Source: Candidatus Gastranaerophilales bacterium
GTDB lineage: Bacteria > Cyanobacteriota > Vampirovibrionia > Gastranaerophilales > Gastranaerophilaceae
Direction of reading: 5' to 3'
Assembly (NCBI GenBank): GCA_947588745.1
Contig: CANPYW010000016.1
Span: 1 to 43,978, forward strand
Length of the DNA stretch: 43,978 nucleotides
The notes beneath the pieces were generated by a model. It saw only the letters and a program-made list of their open reading frames with translations, made no database searches and was not told where the DNA came from. The position numbers and the translations under genes are program-made. This document shows, one piece after another, positions 8,565-16,672 of the stretch (the stretch's first letter is position 1; each line of letters starts with the position of its first letter).

Positions 8565-9551
8565 TTAACTCCAATCAATTTGCTTTTTACACCAAAATTC
8601 ACAATCTGGCGTAAAGTTAATATACATATCTGTAATTTCTCTGGATACTTTGTCAAAATAATTTATTACATTTTTTAAACTTCCTTCAGCTTTGTTGAAA
8701 AGATTTGCACTGATATACTTAAATTCCATATCAATAAGGACTTTTTTACATCTGATTGATTTGCATTTTTCAATAAATTTTCGAGCTTCTTCTATGGAGT
8801 CATTTGTGCCGGGAATTATAATATATTTAATAAAAATATCACTTTTAGGATTATTTTGGGAAATATCAATATATTTTTTCAAATTTTTCCAAACTATATC
8901 ATAAGCTTTTACTCTTTTTATTTTTTCGTACATTTCTTTTGTTCCTGAATCAACCGAAACAATTATTTTGCTTGGAATTGTTGCTAAAGCGTATGCAATG
9001 CAGTCAGAATATTTAATTGCAGAAGTTAAATATTCGATAACACAGTTATTAAGCATTGCAAAATATGTCATATATTCAAGTTCGCCGTCAGGATATTCAC
9101 AGCATTCTCCTCCGGAAACACTAATGGCACAGCCTGGGAGCAAAAGATTTTCATTTTTGAAATTCTCTAAAATCGGTCTTATATCGTATGTGACTAAATT
9201 GTTTTGCTCCTTTTTTCTTTTTGCATCGCCTTGTGATAAGGTGCAATAGAAACAATCACAAATTGAACATTTCGTTTTATATGCTAAAGAAAGAACACTA
9301 AAACCAACTTCTTCATCCCAGTCTTGCTCTTCAAGGTTATGACATTTTTTGCATACTTCCGGAATAATACCTTCTTTAAATTTGTCAACTATTTTATTTC
9401 TCGCTTTAAGGTATATCTCTTTTGTGATTACTTCTCCGTTATATTTGTCAAAACACAGTAATTCATCAACAACTTTTGCACAGCAGAACGCAACTACATC
9501 AGGATGAAATATTAAATCCCTAAATAAAGTTTTACAACATAAAAACTTCAA
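8565..9551 (-). CDS. Radical SAM protein with non-canonical cysteine cluster
   Basis: 328 aa, TTG start with AGGAG 9 bases upstream. The radical SAM fold is supported by SVSGGECCEYPDG (the GGE motif that contacts SAM) and IIVSVDSGTKEMYEKIKRV in the middle, typical of SPASM/twitch-type members. The cluster-binding segment reads KTKCSICDCFYC. It has no CX3CX2C, but CX4CX2C or CX2CXCX2C. More cysteines lie in the N-terminus (CCK, FCCAKV, CKKCHN) and near the C-terminus (CEFWCKK) and may hold auxiliary clusters. The product modified is unknown. The overlap with an SGNH gene suggests a joint role in making or modifying a surface molecule (inference). Confidence 0.65.
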   Translation of the reverse strand: MKFLCCKTLFRDLIFHPDVVAFCCAKVVDELLCFDKYNGEVITKEIYLKARNKIVDKFKEGIIPEVCKKCHNLEEQDWDEEVGFSVLSLAYKTKCSICDCFYCTLSQGDAKRKKEQNNLVTYDIRPILENFKNENLLLPGCAISVSGGECCEYPDGELEYMTYFAMLNNCVIEYLTSAIKYSDCIAYALATIPSKIIVSVDSGTKEMYEKIKRVKAYDIVWKNLKKYIDISQNNPKSDIFIKYIIIPGTNDSIEEARKFIEKCKSIRCKKVLIDMEFKYISANLFNKAEGSLKNVINYFDKVSREITDMYINFTPDCEFWCKKQIDWS

Positions 9552-9581
9552 ATATGTGTTCTCCTTTTTATTAAATTATAC

Positions 9582-9587
9582 TATAAT
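9582..9587 (+). promoter_or_regulatory. Probable -10 box of the TPR gene
   Basis: TATAAT lies in the 62-base gap between the divergent radical SAM and TPR genes. No clear -35 is visible. Confidence 0.35.
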
Positions 9588-9613
9588 TAAGAAAATTGTT
9601 ATAGTTAAGAAAT

Positions 9614-10081
9614 GTGATTATGAATATATTTTTTTTAAAAAAAAGTAAAAAGCAGAATGAAATAGATTCAATAAAATTTGCTATGCAGTCTGAAATGGAA
9701 AAGAAAAACGGCAAATTAAACAGTGCTTTTAGGCTTATAAAAAAATCAATAAATCTTGATAAAAAAAATGATTCTTTTTACTATTTAACGGCATGTATAT
9801 TGTTTGAAAAGAGTGAATATAATAAAGCATTACAAGAGATAAATAAAGCAATAAACATTAATCCTAAAATATATTATTATTATTTGCAAAGAGCTGATAT
9901 ATATAACAAGTTGAATAATCAAAAAGCAGAAAGTGATGATATAAAATACTCTCTTGAATTAATGCCAAAATCCAAAAAATTTTATGAATATAAAAAAAAT
10001 ATATATGAAGCACAAAGTAATAAACAAATGGTGGATTTTTGCGAAAATAGGCTGGTAAATTGGGATAAATTGCTAATATAA
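9614..10081 (+). CDS. Small TPR-repeat protein
   Basis: 155 aa; starts GTG 9614 or, two codons later, ATG 9620. The upstream AAGAA is better spaced for 9620. About three TPR units are visible, for example NKALQEINKAININPKIYYY, following a Lys-rich N-terminus. There is no signal peptide. It is divergent from the radical SAM/SGNH pair and resembles the big TPR protein at 2566 in style. It is probably a scaffold or partner protein of the surface-modification genes (inference from position only). Confidence 0.7.
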   Translation: MIMNIFFLKKSKKQNEIDSIKFAMQSEMEKKNGKLNSAFRLIKKSINLDKKNDSFYYLTACILFEKSEYNKALQEINKAININPKIYYYYLQRADIYNKLNNQKAESDDIKYSLELMPKSKKFYEYKKNIYEAQSNKQMVDFCENRLVNWDKLLI

Positions 10082-10176
10082 TTTCGTTGTAAATATAAAT
10101 GAATACTCAGTTTGATTATTTGAAGCACTTAAATTGAGTATATTTTGTTTTTGAAATTTAATAATATATATTTTTC

Positions 10177-10467
10177 TTAACATTAATAAGACATGTTGAT
10201 GCAAGACTGATTACCCCTAAAAATAACCTTGAACGTTTGAATGCTAATCAAAAACCAAACCAATTTGATAAAGTAGGAAAAACTAAATCAGATTATAAAC
10301 CCTAGGATTTTGGAAAAGTAGGAAAAAGTAAAAATTTTTTTATTCCCGAATATAAAAATTACTCAATTAACTACAAATAGTTCGGTACATCTCAAGACTA
10401 TAAACCTTCCTCAAACTAGCAACAACTCGGCATTATTGCCAACAAAAATGCTTCCAATCTATCCTAA
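10177..10467 (+). pseudogene. Relic or recoded frame interrupted only by TAG codons
   Basis: One frame runs 96 codons from TTA 10177 to TAA 10465-10467. It contains three in-frame TAG codons (10303, 10378, 10417) but no TAA or TGA. Between them the translation is clearly protein-like: TPKNNLERLNANQKPNQFDK, then DFGKVGKSKNFFIPEY, FGTSQDYKPSSN and QQLGIIANKN. It includes repeated FxKVGK(T/S)K and DYKP motifs. Glutamine fits all three TAG positions. No start codon or ribosome site is seen. Either this is a dead fragment in which CAG became TAG, or it derives from a TAG-to-Gln recoded phage. The flanks (10082-10176, 10468-10517) show no gene. Confidence 0.4.
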
Positions 10468-10517
10468 AGGTTATATAACATTTATCTCAATGTTTTACTT
10501 TACATTCCCATAAAAAA

Positions 10518-10604
10518 CGGAGAGGGCGGGATTCGAACCCGCGGCAGAGTTGCCCCTGCACAAACGTTCCAGGTTTGCACCTTAAACCGCTCGGACACCT
10601 CTCC
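10518..10604 (-). tRNA. tRNA-Ser (anticodon GGA)
   Basis: An 87-base class II tRNA. The acceptor GGAGAGG pairs with CCTCTCC and the discriminator is G. The anticodon arm is CAAAC-CTGGAAC-GTTTG with anticodon GGA. A long variable arm and the T arm GCGGGTTCGAATCCCGC follow. CCA is not encoded. Confidence 0.95.
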
Positions 10605-10651
10605 AAACTTCTATTATATTCTACCTAATAAAAATTATATTGTAAATATAT

Positions 10652-11578
10652 TTAATTATATATTTGTGTTGATAAATATCTTTCTCCTATATCAGGAAGA
10701 AGTGCAACAATGTTTTTCCCTTTGTTCTCAGGTCTTTTTGCAATCAGTGTTGCTGCATAAACTGCTGCACCTGAAGAAATTCCCACAAGCAAACCTTCTT
10801 TTCTTGCCAACTCTTTACTTGCAGTGAATGCATCTTCGTTTTCAACGGCTATAATTTCATCATAAATACCGGTATTTAATGTTTTTGGTATAAAACCGGC
10901 ACCTATCCCCTGAATTTTATGTGCACCTGCTATGCCTTTAGAAAGTACAGGAGAACTTGCAGGTTCTACTGCAATTACTTTTATATCAGGATTTTTTGAT
11001 TTTAAATATTCACCTGTACCGGTGATTGTTCCCCCCGTTCCTATTCCCGCTACAAATATATCAACACTTCCGTCAGTATCTTCCCAAATTTCAGGCCCTG
11101 TTGTTTTTTTATGCATTTCAGGGTTTGCTGGATTTTCAAACTGCCCCGGAATAAAACTTCCTTCAATACTGTTTGCCAATTCTTCTGCTTTTTCAATAGC
11201 ACCTTTCATTCCTTTTTTGCCGTCTGTTAAAACAAGTTCCGCTCCGTATGCTTTAAGCAGGTTCCTTCGTTCTATACTCATAGTTTCAGGCATGGTTAGT
11301 ATTATTCTGTATCCACGTGAAGCTGCAACCGCTGCTAATCCTATCCCCGTATTACCGCTTGTTGGCTCTATTATTACGGAATTCTTTTTTAATAAACCTT
11401 TTTGTTCTGCATCTTCTATCATTGCTTTAGCTATTCTGTCTTTTACACTGCCTGCCGGATTAAAGTATTCAAGTTTTGCTATTATTTTGGCTTCTAAATT
11501 CTTTTCTTTTTCATAATTTTGAAGTTCAAATAATGGTGTTTTTCCGATTAAATCTGTAAGATTTTTATAAATTTTCAT
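10652..11578 (-). CDS. cysK: Cysteine synthase A (O-acetylserine sulfhydrylase)
   Basis: 308 aa, the usual family length. It makes cysteine from O-acetylserine and sulfide with PLP. The Schiff-base lysine is Lys46 in [12 protein letters not shown]. The substrate loop [12 protein letters not shown] and the phosphate-cup glycines [12 protein letters not shown] are present, and SSGAAVYAA near the end contacts the pyridine nitrogen. It has the CysK/CysM fold without extra domains. The start ATG is preceded by AGGAG. It is monocistronic, downstream of a consensus promoter with an overlapping palindrome, which suggests repression, plausibly by an Rrf2/CymR-like regulator (inference). Confidence 0.95.
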   Translation of the reverse strand: MKIYKNLTDLIGKTPLFELQNYEKEKNLEAKIIAKLEYFNPAGSVKDRIAKAMIEDAEQKGLLKKNSVIIEPTSGNTGIGLAAVAASRGYRIILTMPETMSIERRNLLKAYGAELVLTDGKKGMKGAIEKAEELANSIEGSFIPGQFENPANPEMHKKTTGPEIWEDTDGSVDIFVAGIGTGGTITGTGEYLKSKNPDIKVIAVEPASSPVLSKGIAGAHKIQGIGAGFIPKTLNTGIYDEIIAVENEDAFTASKELARKEGLLVGISSGAAVYAATLIAKRPENKGKNIVALLPDIGERYLSTQIYN

Positions 11579-11590
11579 ATTATTCTCCTA

Positions 11591-11622
11591 ATACCTATAA
11601 AACCTATATATTTAGTAGGTAT
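11591..11622 (-). promoter_or_regulatory. Palindromic operator-like site upstream of cysK
   Basis: A 32-bp imperfect palindrome has outer arms ATACCTA (11591-11597) and TAGGTAT (11616-11622) and inner matching AAA/TTT and a TATA centre. It overlaps the -10 box and lies over the probable transcription start, the position of a repressor operator. The size and symmetry resemble Rrf2-family sites; the regulator is not in the window. Confidence 0.55.
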
Positions 11623-11649
11623 TATAATTCACTTTTATTTATATGTCAA
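11621..11649 (-). promoter_or_regulatory. Consensus sigma-70 promoter of cysK
   Basis: On the minus strand, TTGACA (11644-11649), a 17-base spacer and TATAAT (11621-11626) are all exact consensus. The promoter is 43 bases before the cysK start. Confidence 0.85.
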
Positions 11650-11711
11650 TTGATAATATGTATTAAATAAAAATTTTTACGATTAAGTATAATTTTTGTA
11701 TAATTATATTT

Positions 11712-13484
11712 ATGAAAAAAATTGTTTTAATTATTGTAATTCTTTTTTCTTTAGTTATAGCTTTTGATTTATCAGATGAAATCAATAGTAGTCATCGTAT
11801 TTTTAAAGTTATATCACCTGTTGAAATTTATATTGATTTTAATAAAAATTTATTATTTGATGAAGTCAATCCTTATGTAATCAACAATATTAACTATATT
11901 CAGTATGACAAGGATTATAGTGATGATAAAATTCTTGCATATTTATCGGCGGCTGAAAAGTTTTTTCTGAATTATAAAGCAAGAGAAATTTCTGATAGAG
12001 TGCTTAAAAATAAATTTGTGCGTATAAGTAATAATGCTATTTTTGTTGATAATGAGCGGTATGAAGATTTACTTTTGAATTCCGGATTTTTTTATACTGA
12101 TGATGATAATTCAAAGCGTGAATTAATTGAAAAAATTCATAAAATTCATTTAGATGATTATTATATTTATAATTTAAAAAGTAAAAAACTGCATAAATTA
12201 AGTTGCGAGCAGGGTAGATTAAGTAAAAAGTATATAATTATCGATAAAAGTTTTGTTACGAATAATTCAAGTTTTTGTAAATTCTGTTTTGGTGCAAGTG
12301 AGAATGTTTATAACAAAAATAATGATAATTCGTCTGAAAGTTACACTAAGCCTGTTATTGACGATGTTTTCAAAACTAAAAATCTGAGTATATTTTTTCT
12401 TGATTTGAATAAAATTTATTCTACGTCTAATGGTTGTACAACTTCAGCGTGTATTTACTTAAAGCAGGAAATCAATAACGCTGAAAGTTCTATTGATTTT
12501 GCCATATATGGAATAAATAATCAACCTGAAATTGTAAATGCTTTAATTCAAGCTCAAAAAAGAGGTGTAAAAATCCGGTGGGTTTGTGATTACGATAACG
12601 GTAATATTAATTACTATCCGGATACTGAAAAATTAAAACTCTACCTTACCGATTATAATACTGATAAAGATTATGAAAAAAATAATCGAGATGCTATTAT
12701 GCATAATAAATTTTTTATATTTGATAATAAAAAAGTCTGGACAGGTTCTGCTAATATTACGGGTACTGATTTAACAGGGTTTAATGCAAATTATTCGGTG
12801 TTAATAAACTCTTCCGATATAGCATCATTTTATTTACGTGAGTTTGAGCAAATGTATAATAACAAATTCCATAAAGACAAAAACTCGTTGGATAAAACAA
12901 CTGTTAAAATAAATGATAATACGACTATACTTCCTCTCTTTTCACCCGAAGATGATATTTTGAAATATATTATCGATGAAATTTCTCAAGCAAATCAATA
13001 CATTTATATTCCTATATTTTTCATTACTTCTAAAAAGCTCATACAACCATTGATAGACGCACATAATCGAGGTGTAGATATAAAAATAATTAATGATGCA
13101 ACAAATGCTCATAATAATTATTCAATTCATAAGATTTTACGCAAAAATAATATCGAGGTCAAAACTGAAAATTATGCTGGTAAAATGCACATGAAAGCTC
13201 TGATTATAGACGATAGAATCTCAATAATTGGTTCGATGAATTTTACAAAAAGCGGTAATAATTATAATGATGAAAATGTTCTCTTAATCGAAAACCCTGA
13301 AATAACAAAATACTTGAAAACGTCTTTTCTATATTTATGGAACAAAATACCCGATAAATATCTAAATATTGACCCGCCTGCGGAATCAGTATATTCAATC
13401 GGCTCTTGTACAGATGGAATTGATAATGATTTTGACGGTAAAATCGATACATCTGATGAAGGCTGTAAATATAAAAAACATTAA
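11712..13484 (+). CDS. Secreted phospholipase D-like protein with metal-binding extras
   Basis: 590 aa. An N-terminal signal peptide or anchor (MKKIVLIIVILFSLVIAF) precedes a poorly conserved N-domain. Around residues 160-195 is a HKLSC...CKFC cluster, like the small zinc-binding module often fused to nucleases. Two HxK(x)4D active-site motifs follow: HNKFFIFD near His331 with GSANIT, and HMKALIID near His493 with GSMNFT. These define the PLD superfamily. The tail DGIDNDFDGKIDTSDEGC looks like a calcium-binding loop found in surface proteins. Known PLD-family activities are phosphodiester cleavage or transfer on phospholipids or nucleic acids; a secreted nuclease or lipase is likely. It is divergent from cysK. 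Confidence 0.8.
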   Translation: MKKIVLIIVILFSLVIAFDLSDEINSSHRIFKVISPVEIYIDFNKNLLFDEVNPYVINNINYIQYDKDYSDDKILAYLSAAEKFFLNYKAREISDRVLKNKFVRISNNAIFVDNERYEDLLLNSGFFYTDDDNSKRELIEKIHKIHLDDYYIYNLKSKKLHKLSCEQGRLSKKYIIIDKSFVTNNSSFCKFCFGASENVYNKNNDNSSESYTKPVIDDVFKTKNLSIFFLDLNKIYSTSNGCTTSACIYLKQEINNAESSIDFAIYGINNQPEIVNALIQAQKRGVKIRWVCDYDNGNINYYPDTEKLKLYLTDYNTDKDYEKNNRDAIMHNKFFIFDNKKVWTGSANITGTDLTGFNANYSVLINSSDIASFYLREFEQMYNNKFHKDKNSLDKTTVKINDNTTILPLFSPEDDILKYIIDEISQANQYIYIPIFFITSKKLIQPLIDAHNRGVDIKIINDATNAHNNYSIHKILRKNNIEVKTENYAGKMHMKALIIDDRISIIGSMNFTKSGNNYNDENVLLIENPEITKYLKTSFLYLWNKIPDKYLNIDPPAESVYSIGSCTDGIDNDFDGKIDTSDEGCKYKKH

Positions 13485-13516
13485 TTTTACTCTCTATTTT
13501 AGGATAATAATCGCAT

Positions 13517-14479
13517 TTAACGTTTTAAGTCAAGTTCTCTGCTGTTTAGTAAAGGCCCAAACTTATTTGCCAAAAGATTAAATGCATATTCGTTCGGATG
13601 ACCGTCTTGTTGCATATATTCATTCCCTATCATCATTTTACCGCTTTTCCCGAATACAATTTCATTTGCATCTAAATAAATTATTCCTTTATCTTGTATT
13701 CTCTTTATAAAATTGACAGAAGGTATATATCTCCTCTCTGCATTAATTGTTGGTTCATCATATCGTAGGAATATTAATTTTGCTTTTGGATATTTTTTAT
13801 GAATATTTCGATTTATTGCTATCATTGATTTTAAAAGCAAATCTTCATCAACAACATCATAGTTTAATGTTATTTTTTCCGTATAAATGTATCTGAAAAA
13901 ATAACTCATAAACAATATTTTAAACGGACAAAACTCTTGTTTTGTGTTTCCATTATCATCAATTTTATATAAAGGTCTTATTCTTCTTTCATGAATTTGA
14001 TATAATCTTGAGTGCATTCTTGAAAAATGATTTTGTATAAATAAATATATTACATATTCGGGTTCTTTAATAGACTTATAAAATTCAGGGCTGCTTGTAA
14101 TTAAAATTGCCTCAGTTGGACAGCCACATGGTATAGCTCCATTATATACTGTTCTGTTTGTTACTTTTGACAGTAATGTATGTAATGATTTTTCTGCACT
14201 TAAACCATAGGAATATGCAAAAGAACATCCTAATAGCAATATCGGTTTTAAATTGGTTTTCTCAACTTTGTGAAATCTTTTTTCATCCAACTCTATGTTA
14301 GATGCTAAAAGATTATTATATCTCATTGTAAATGGAATTTTAATTAAGCTTCCGCCGTTTTCTATAAATTCCCTTAAAGTATAACTTTCTTGTTTAAGGC
14401 TAAGGCATAAACTTGTAATCTCAATTATTAAGAATACAATAAATACTAAAATTATATTAATTCTTATTATTTTCTTCAT
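13517..14479 (-). CDS. Membrane-anchored SGNH/GDSL-type protein (paralogue 2)
   Basis: 320 aa. One N-terminal membrane helix (residues ~5-25) is followed by an exported domain. Block I is KPILLLGCSFAYSYG and block V is QQDGHPNEYAFNLLANKF. The middle motif VIYLFIQNHFSRM matches the IYIYISDHKNR and YTLMYNHILR regions of the other paralogues. The start lies inside the 3' end of the LptD-like gene (23-base overlap), so it is expressed with the envelope cluster. Function is inferred as an esterase or acyltransferase on a surface glycan or lipid; the substrate is unknown. Confidence 0.65.
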   Translation of the reverse strand: MKKIIRINIILVFIVFLIIEITSLCLSLKQESYTLREFIENGGSLIKIPFTMRYNNLLASNIELDEKRFHKVEKTNLKPILLLGCSFAYSYGLSAEKSLHTLLSKVTNRTVYNGAIPCGCPTEAILITSSPEFYKSIKEPEYVIYLFIQNHFSRMHSRLYQIHERRIRPLYKIDDNGNTKQEFCPFKILFMSYFFRYIYTEKITLNYDVVDEDLLLKSMIAINRNIHKKYPKAKLIFLRYDEPTINAERRYIPSVNFIKRIQDKGIIYLDANEIVFGKSGKMMIGNEYMQQDGHPNEYAFNLLANKFGPLLNSRELDLKR

Positions 14480-16670
14480 TTTTATGCTTGCCTAATTTAT
14501 CCAAATAATAACGTTTTGAATGTTTTTTAAACTTTTTATTTGAATTATTATTTTCTTTTCCTAACATATTAGGATTTTTTACAACCGTCTTTTTGAATTG
14601 TATATCTGAATCTTGTGTTCCAACAAGCATTGATAGTAAGAACATTGTATTGTGCCTTATTGAATCATAGCCTATTGTAAATTTAGCATAATCAGGCCCA
14701 ATACTTACTAACACACGATTTTCCTGGAATAAATCATCGGAAGGCACATCTCTGTTCATTGCAAGTGAAGCTAAATAGCCCACAGTTAAATATCTGCATA
14801 ATTTTAAGCTTTCAATAAATACAAAATTGGAACGTCCGTAACGATATCTGTCAAATTCAAACGGAGATTGACCTGCTATAGCTGTTTGATAATATAATAA
14901 CGATTGCTTCCAAGGCCCTACTTTTGTACTAACAGCTGGCCCTATTCTGAACAGACCATGCACATCGCCTGTTGTATACGCAGAAGCTACGGTTTGTGCT
15001 ACAAGCCCCGCATTTATAGCGATGTTACCTTCGTCATTTTGATATGTATATACGGGTTTATATGTCTGTGTCATCCATCTGAAACGCCAATCCGTATCAC
15101 GTATTTCAGCACCTTTTTTATTATCAACAAATGCACCTGCCATAAATTTTTGTGAGAAATTTAACCTTAAATCCTCAACATAATCCGATCTTGAATATGA
15201 TAATTGTGCCGAATATTTTGGTTTTCTGTAGCCTAAGAACCAATCGCTCTGGTTTGTTAACCTTGAATAGTTTAACATTAATCCCGGTGCAAGTTTTTGA
15301 CGGCCTCTTACTAATACCTCGTCTGCCGATGTTCCGTATGCAACTTCGGTCATGTTATATGGGTTTCTAAATCTTGCAATACCGCCAACGCCCAATTTGC
15401 TTTTATAATACGTTAATATCGGTGCCAATTTTAATGTGGAACCGCCCGGTACATTTAATACCACGGCAGGCCCTATGTGCATACCCAATAAGCTCTGCGA
15501 ACCGAATTCGGGGAAGTTTGTTTCAGCACCTATGTGCTGCTTGTTCGTTACTATTTTTAAAGCCGGAACTGAGGCAACTTTTACATTCTTTAAATAAATA
15601 TCCGCATTTCTTATATTTATTACTTCGTGGTCATCCTTTGCATCGATTATGATTGTATCTGCTTTTAATTTATATACACCTTTTTCTGTATTTAGACCGG
15701 TTATATCCGTTTCAAACACGTGTCCTTGATCTACATAAGAAGAAAACGACCTTGCACCGAAACTTAGTACATCATCTTTTAATATTTTTGCAACACCGTC
15801 ATATTCTTCTATTTTGTCCGAGTATATATAAGCTTCATTTGCAGCTAATTTAATATCTTCGGTTTTTGTTATAGGTTTTTCAAACCATCCGTCAGGGTTT
15901 TTTAAATCAATTTTTACGAAATCACCCTCTGTTATTGTTCCATTTGATATTAAAATAACATTTTCTATTGCTCTTAATATATTCTTGTCATAGTCAAATA
16001 TAATTTTATTTGCACTGATTGATGTATCGATGTTCTTAAATGTTACTTTCGCATTTCCTTTTGCTTCAACTTCATATCTGTCTGGGAAATATTCCATGTA
16101 ATCTGCCGTTAATTCAATATTGGGATCAATTACGGGTTCATCATTTTCTTGCTTCTGTTTATCTTTGTGCAAAAAAGGAACAGCGGCTTTTATTTTTTCT
16201 TTTAAACTCGGTTCATCCTTTTTAGCTGCTTTTTCAATTGCTTTTTGTTTTTCTCTTTCTTCTTTATTAAGTTCTTTTTCTAAATTTTTTTTGTATAAGA
16301 CTTCATCTACATCTTCGTCTGCTTCAATTAATTCTTTATTTTTGTCTTTGTTTCTGAAAATACTCAAAAACTTATTATCGGATTTTATATCGGTTTCGTT
16401 TTCAGCAGGTTCTGCTATTATATTTGTTATGATTTCTTCCTGTTGATTTTCTTTCTTCACCTTTTTTTGTTGTTTTTTATTTTTAATTAAATTGAAAAGA
16501 GTATCATTTTTATTAATTACGGTATCATCTTCATTAATAAATTCAGGGTTTAAATTCGAATAAAAAGGATCAATGCCCGTTTCCGGATAGTAATCAACGG
16601 CATCGGCTTTTAAAAATGTCATAAATAATACTGCAATTATTATATAAATTTTAGTTTTCAATTTTATCAT
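14457..16670 (-). CDS. lptD: LptD/OstA-like outer-membrane assembly protein
   Basis: 737 aa. A signal peptide (residues ~1-24) is followed by ~110 residues rich in Lys and Glu. An OstA/LptA-type beta-jellyroll starts around ELTADYMEYFPDRYEVEAKG, the classic opening of that fold. A long region of alternating beta strands ending near the C-terminus fits a beta-barrel. Known function of the family is inserting lipopolysaccharide, or in cyanobacterial relatives a similar glycolipid, into the outer leaflet. This implies an outer membrane. Its ATG follows the M23 peptidase stop by 2 bases (TAAGGATG), so translation is coupled. The charged N-terminal insert is unusual for LptD. Confidence 0.75.
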   Translation of the reverse strand: MIKLKTKIYIIIAVLFMTFLKADAVDYYPETGIDPFYSNLNPEFINEDDTVINKNDTLFNLIKNKKQQKKVKKENQQEEIITNIIAEPAENETDIKSDNKFLSIFRNKDKNKELIEADEDVDEVLYKKNLEKELNKEEREKQKAIEKAAKKDEPSLKEKIKAAVPFLHKDKQKQENDEPVIDPNIELTADYMEYFPDRYEVEAKGNAKVTFKNIDTSISANKIIFDYDKNILRAIENVILISNGTITEGDFVKIDLKNPDGWFEKPITKTEDIKLAANEAYIYSDKIEEYDGVAKILKDDVLSFGARSFSSYVDQGHVFETDITGLNTEKGVYKLKADTIIIDAKDDHEVINIRNADIYLKNVKVASVPALKIVTNKQHIGAETNFPEFGSQSLLGMHIGPAVVLNVPGGSTLKLAPILTYYKSKLGVGGIARFRNPYNMTEVAYGTSADEVLVRGRQKLAPGLMLNYSRLTNQSDWFLGYRKPKYSAQLSYSRSDYVEDLRLNFSQKFMAGAFVDNKKGAEIRDTDWRFRWMTQTYKPVYTYQNDEGNIAINAGLVAQTVASAYTTGDVHGLFRIGPAVSTKVGPWKQSLLYYQTAIAGQSPFEFDRYRYGRSNFVFIESLKLCRYLTVGYLASLAMNRDVPSDDLFQENRVLVSIGPDYAKFTIGYDSIRHNTMFLLSMLVGTQDSDIQFKKTVVKNPNMLGKENNNSNKKFKKHSKRYYLDKLGKHKNEENNKN

Positions 16671-16672
16671 CC

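Noticed and set aside
11031-11036. C6 run in cysK as a second contingency tract
   Set aside because: The frame is intact, the run encodes conserved Gly residues, and six bases is too short to be a convincing switch.
14904-16446. Several plus-strand open frames opposite the LptD-like gene
   Set aside because: They are antisense shadows of a clear signal-peptide/jellyroll gene, with Leu/His/Pro-rich artefact composition and no ribosome sites.
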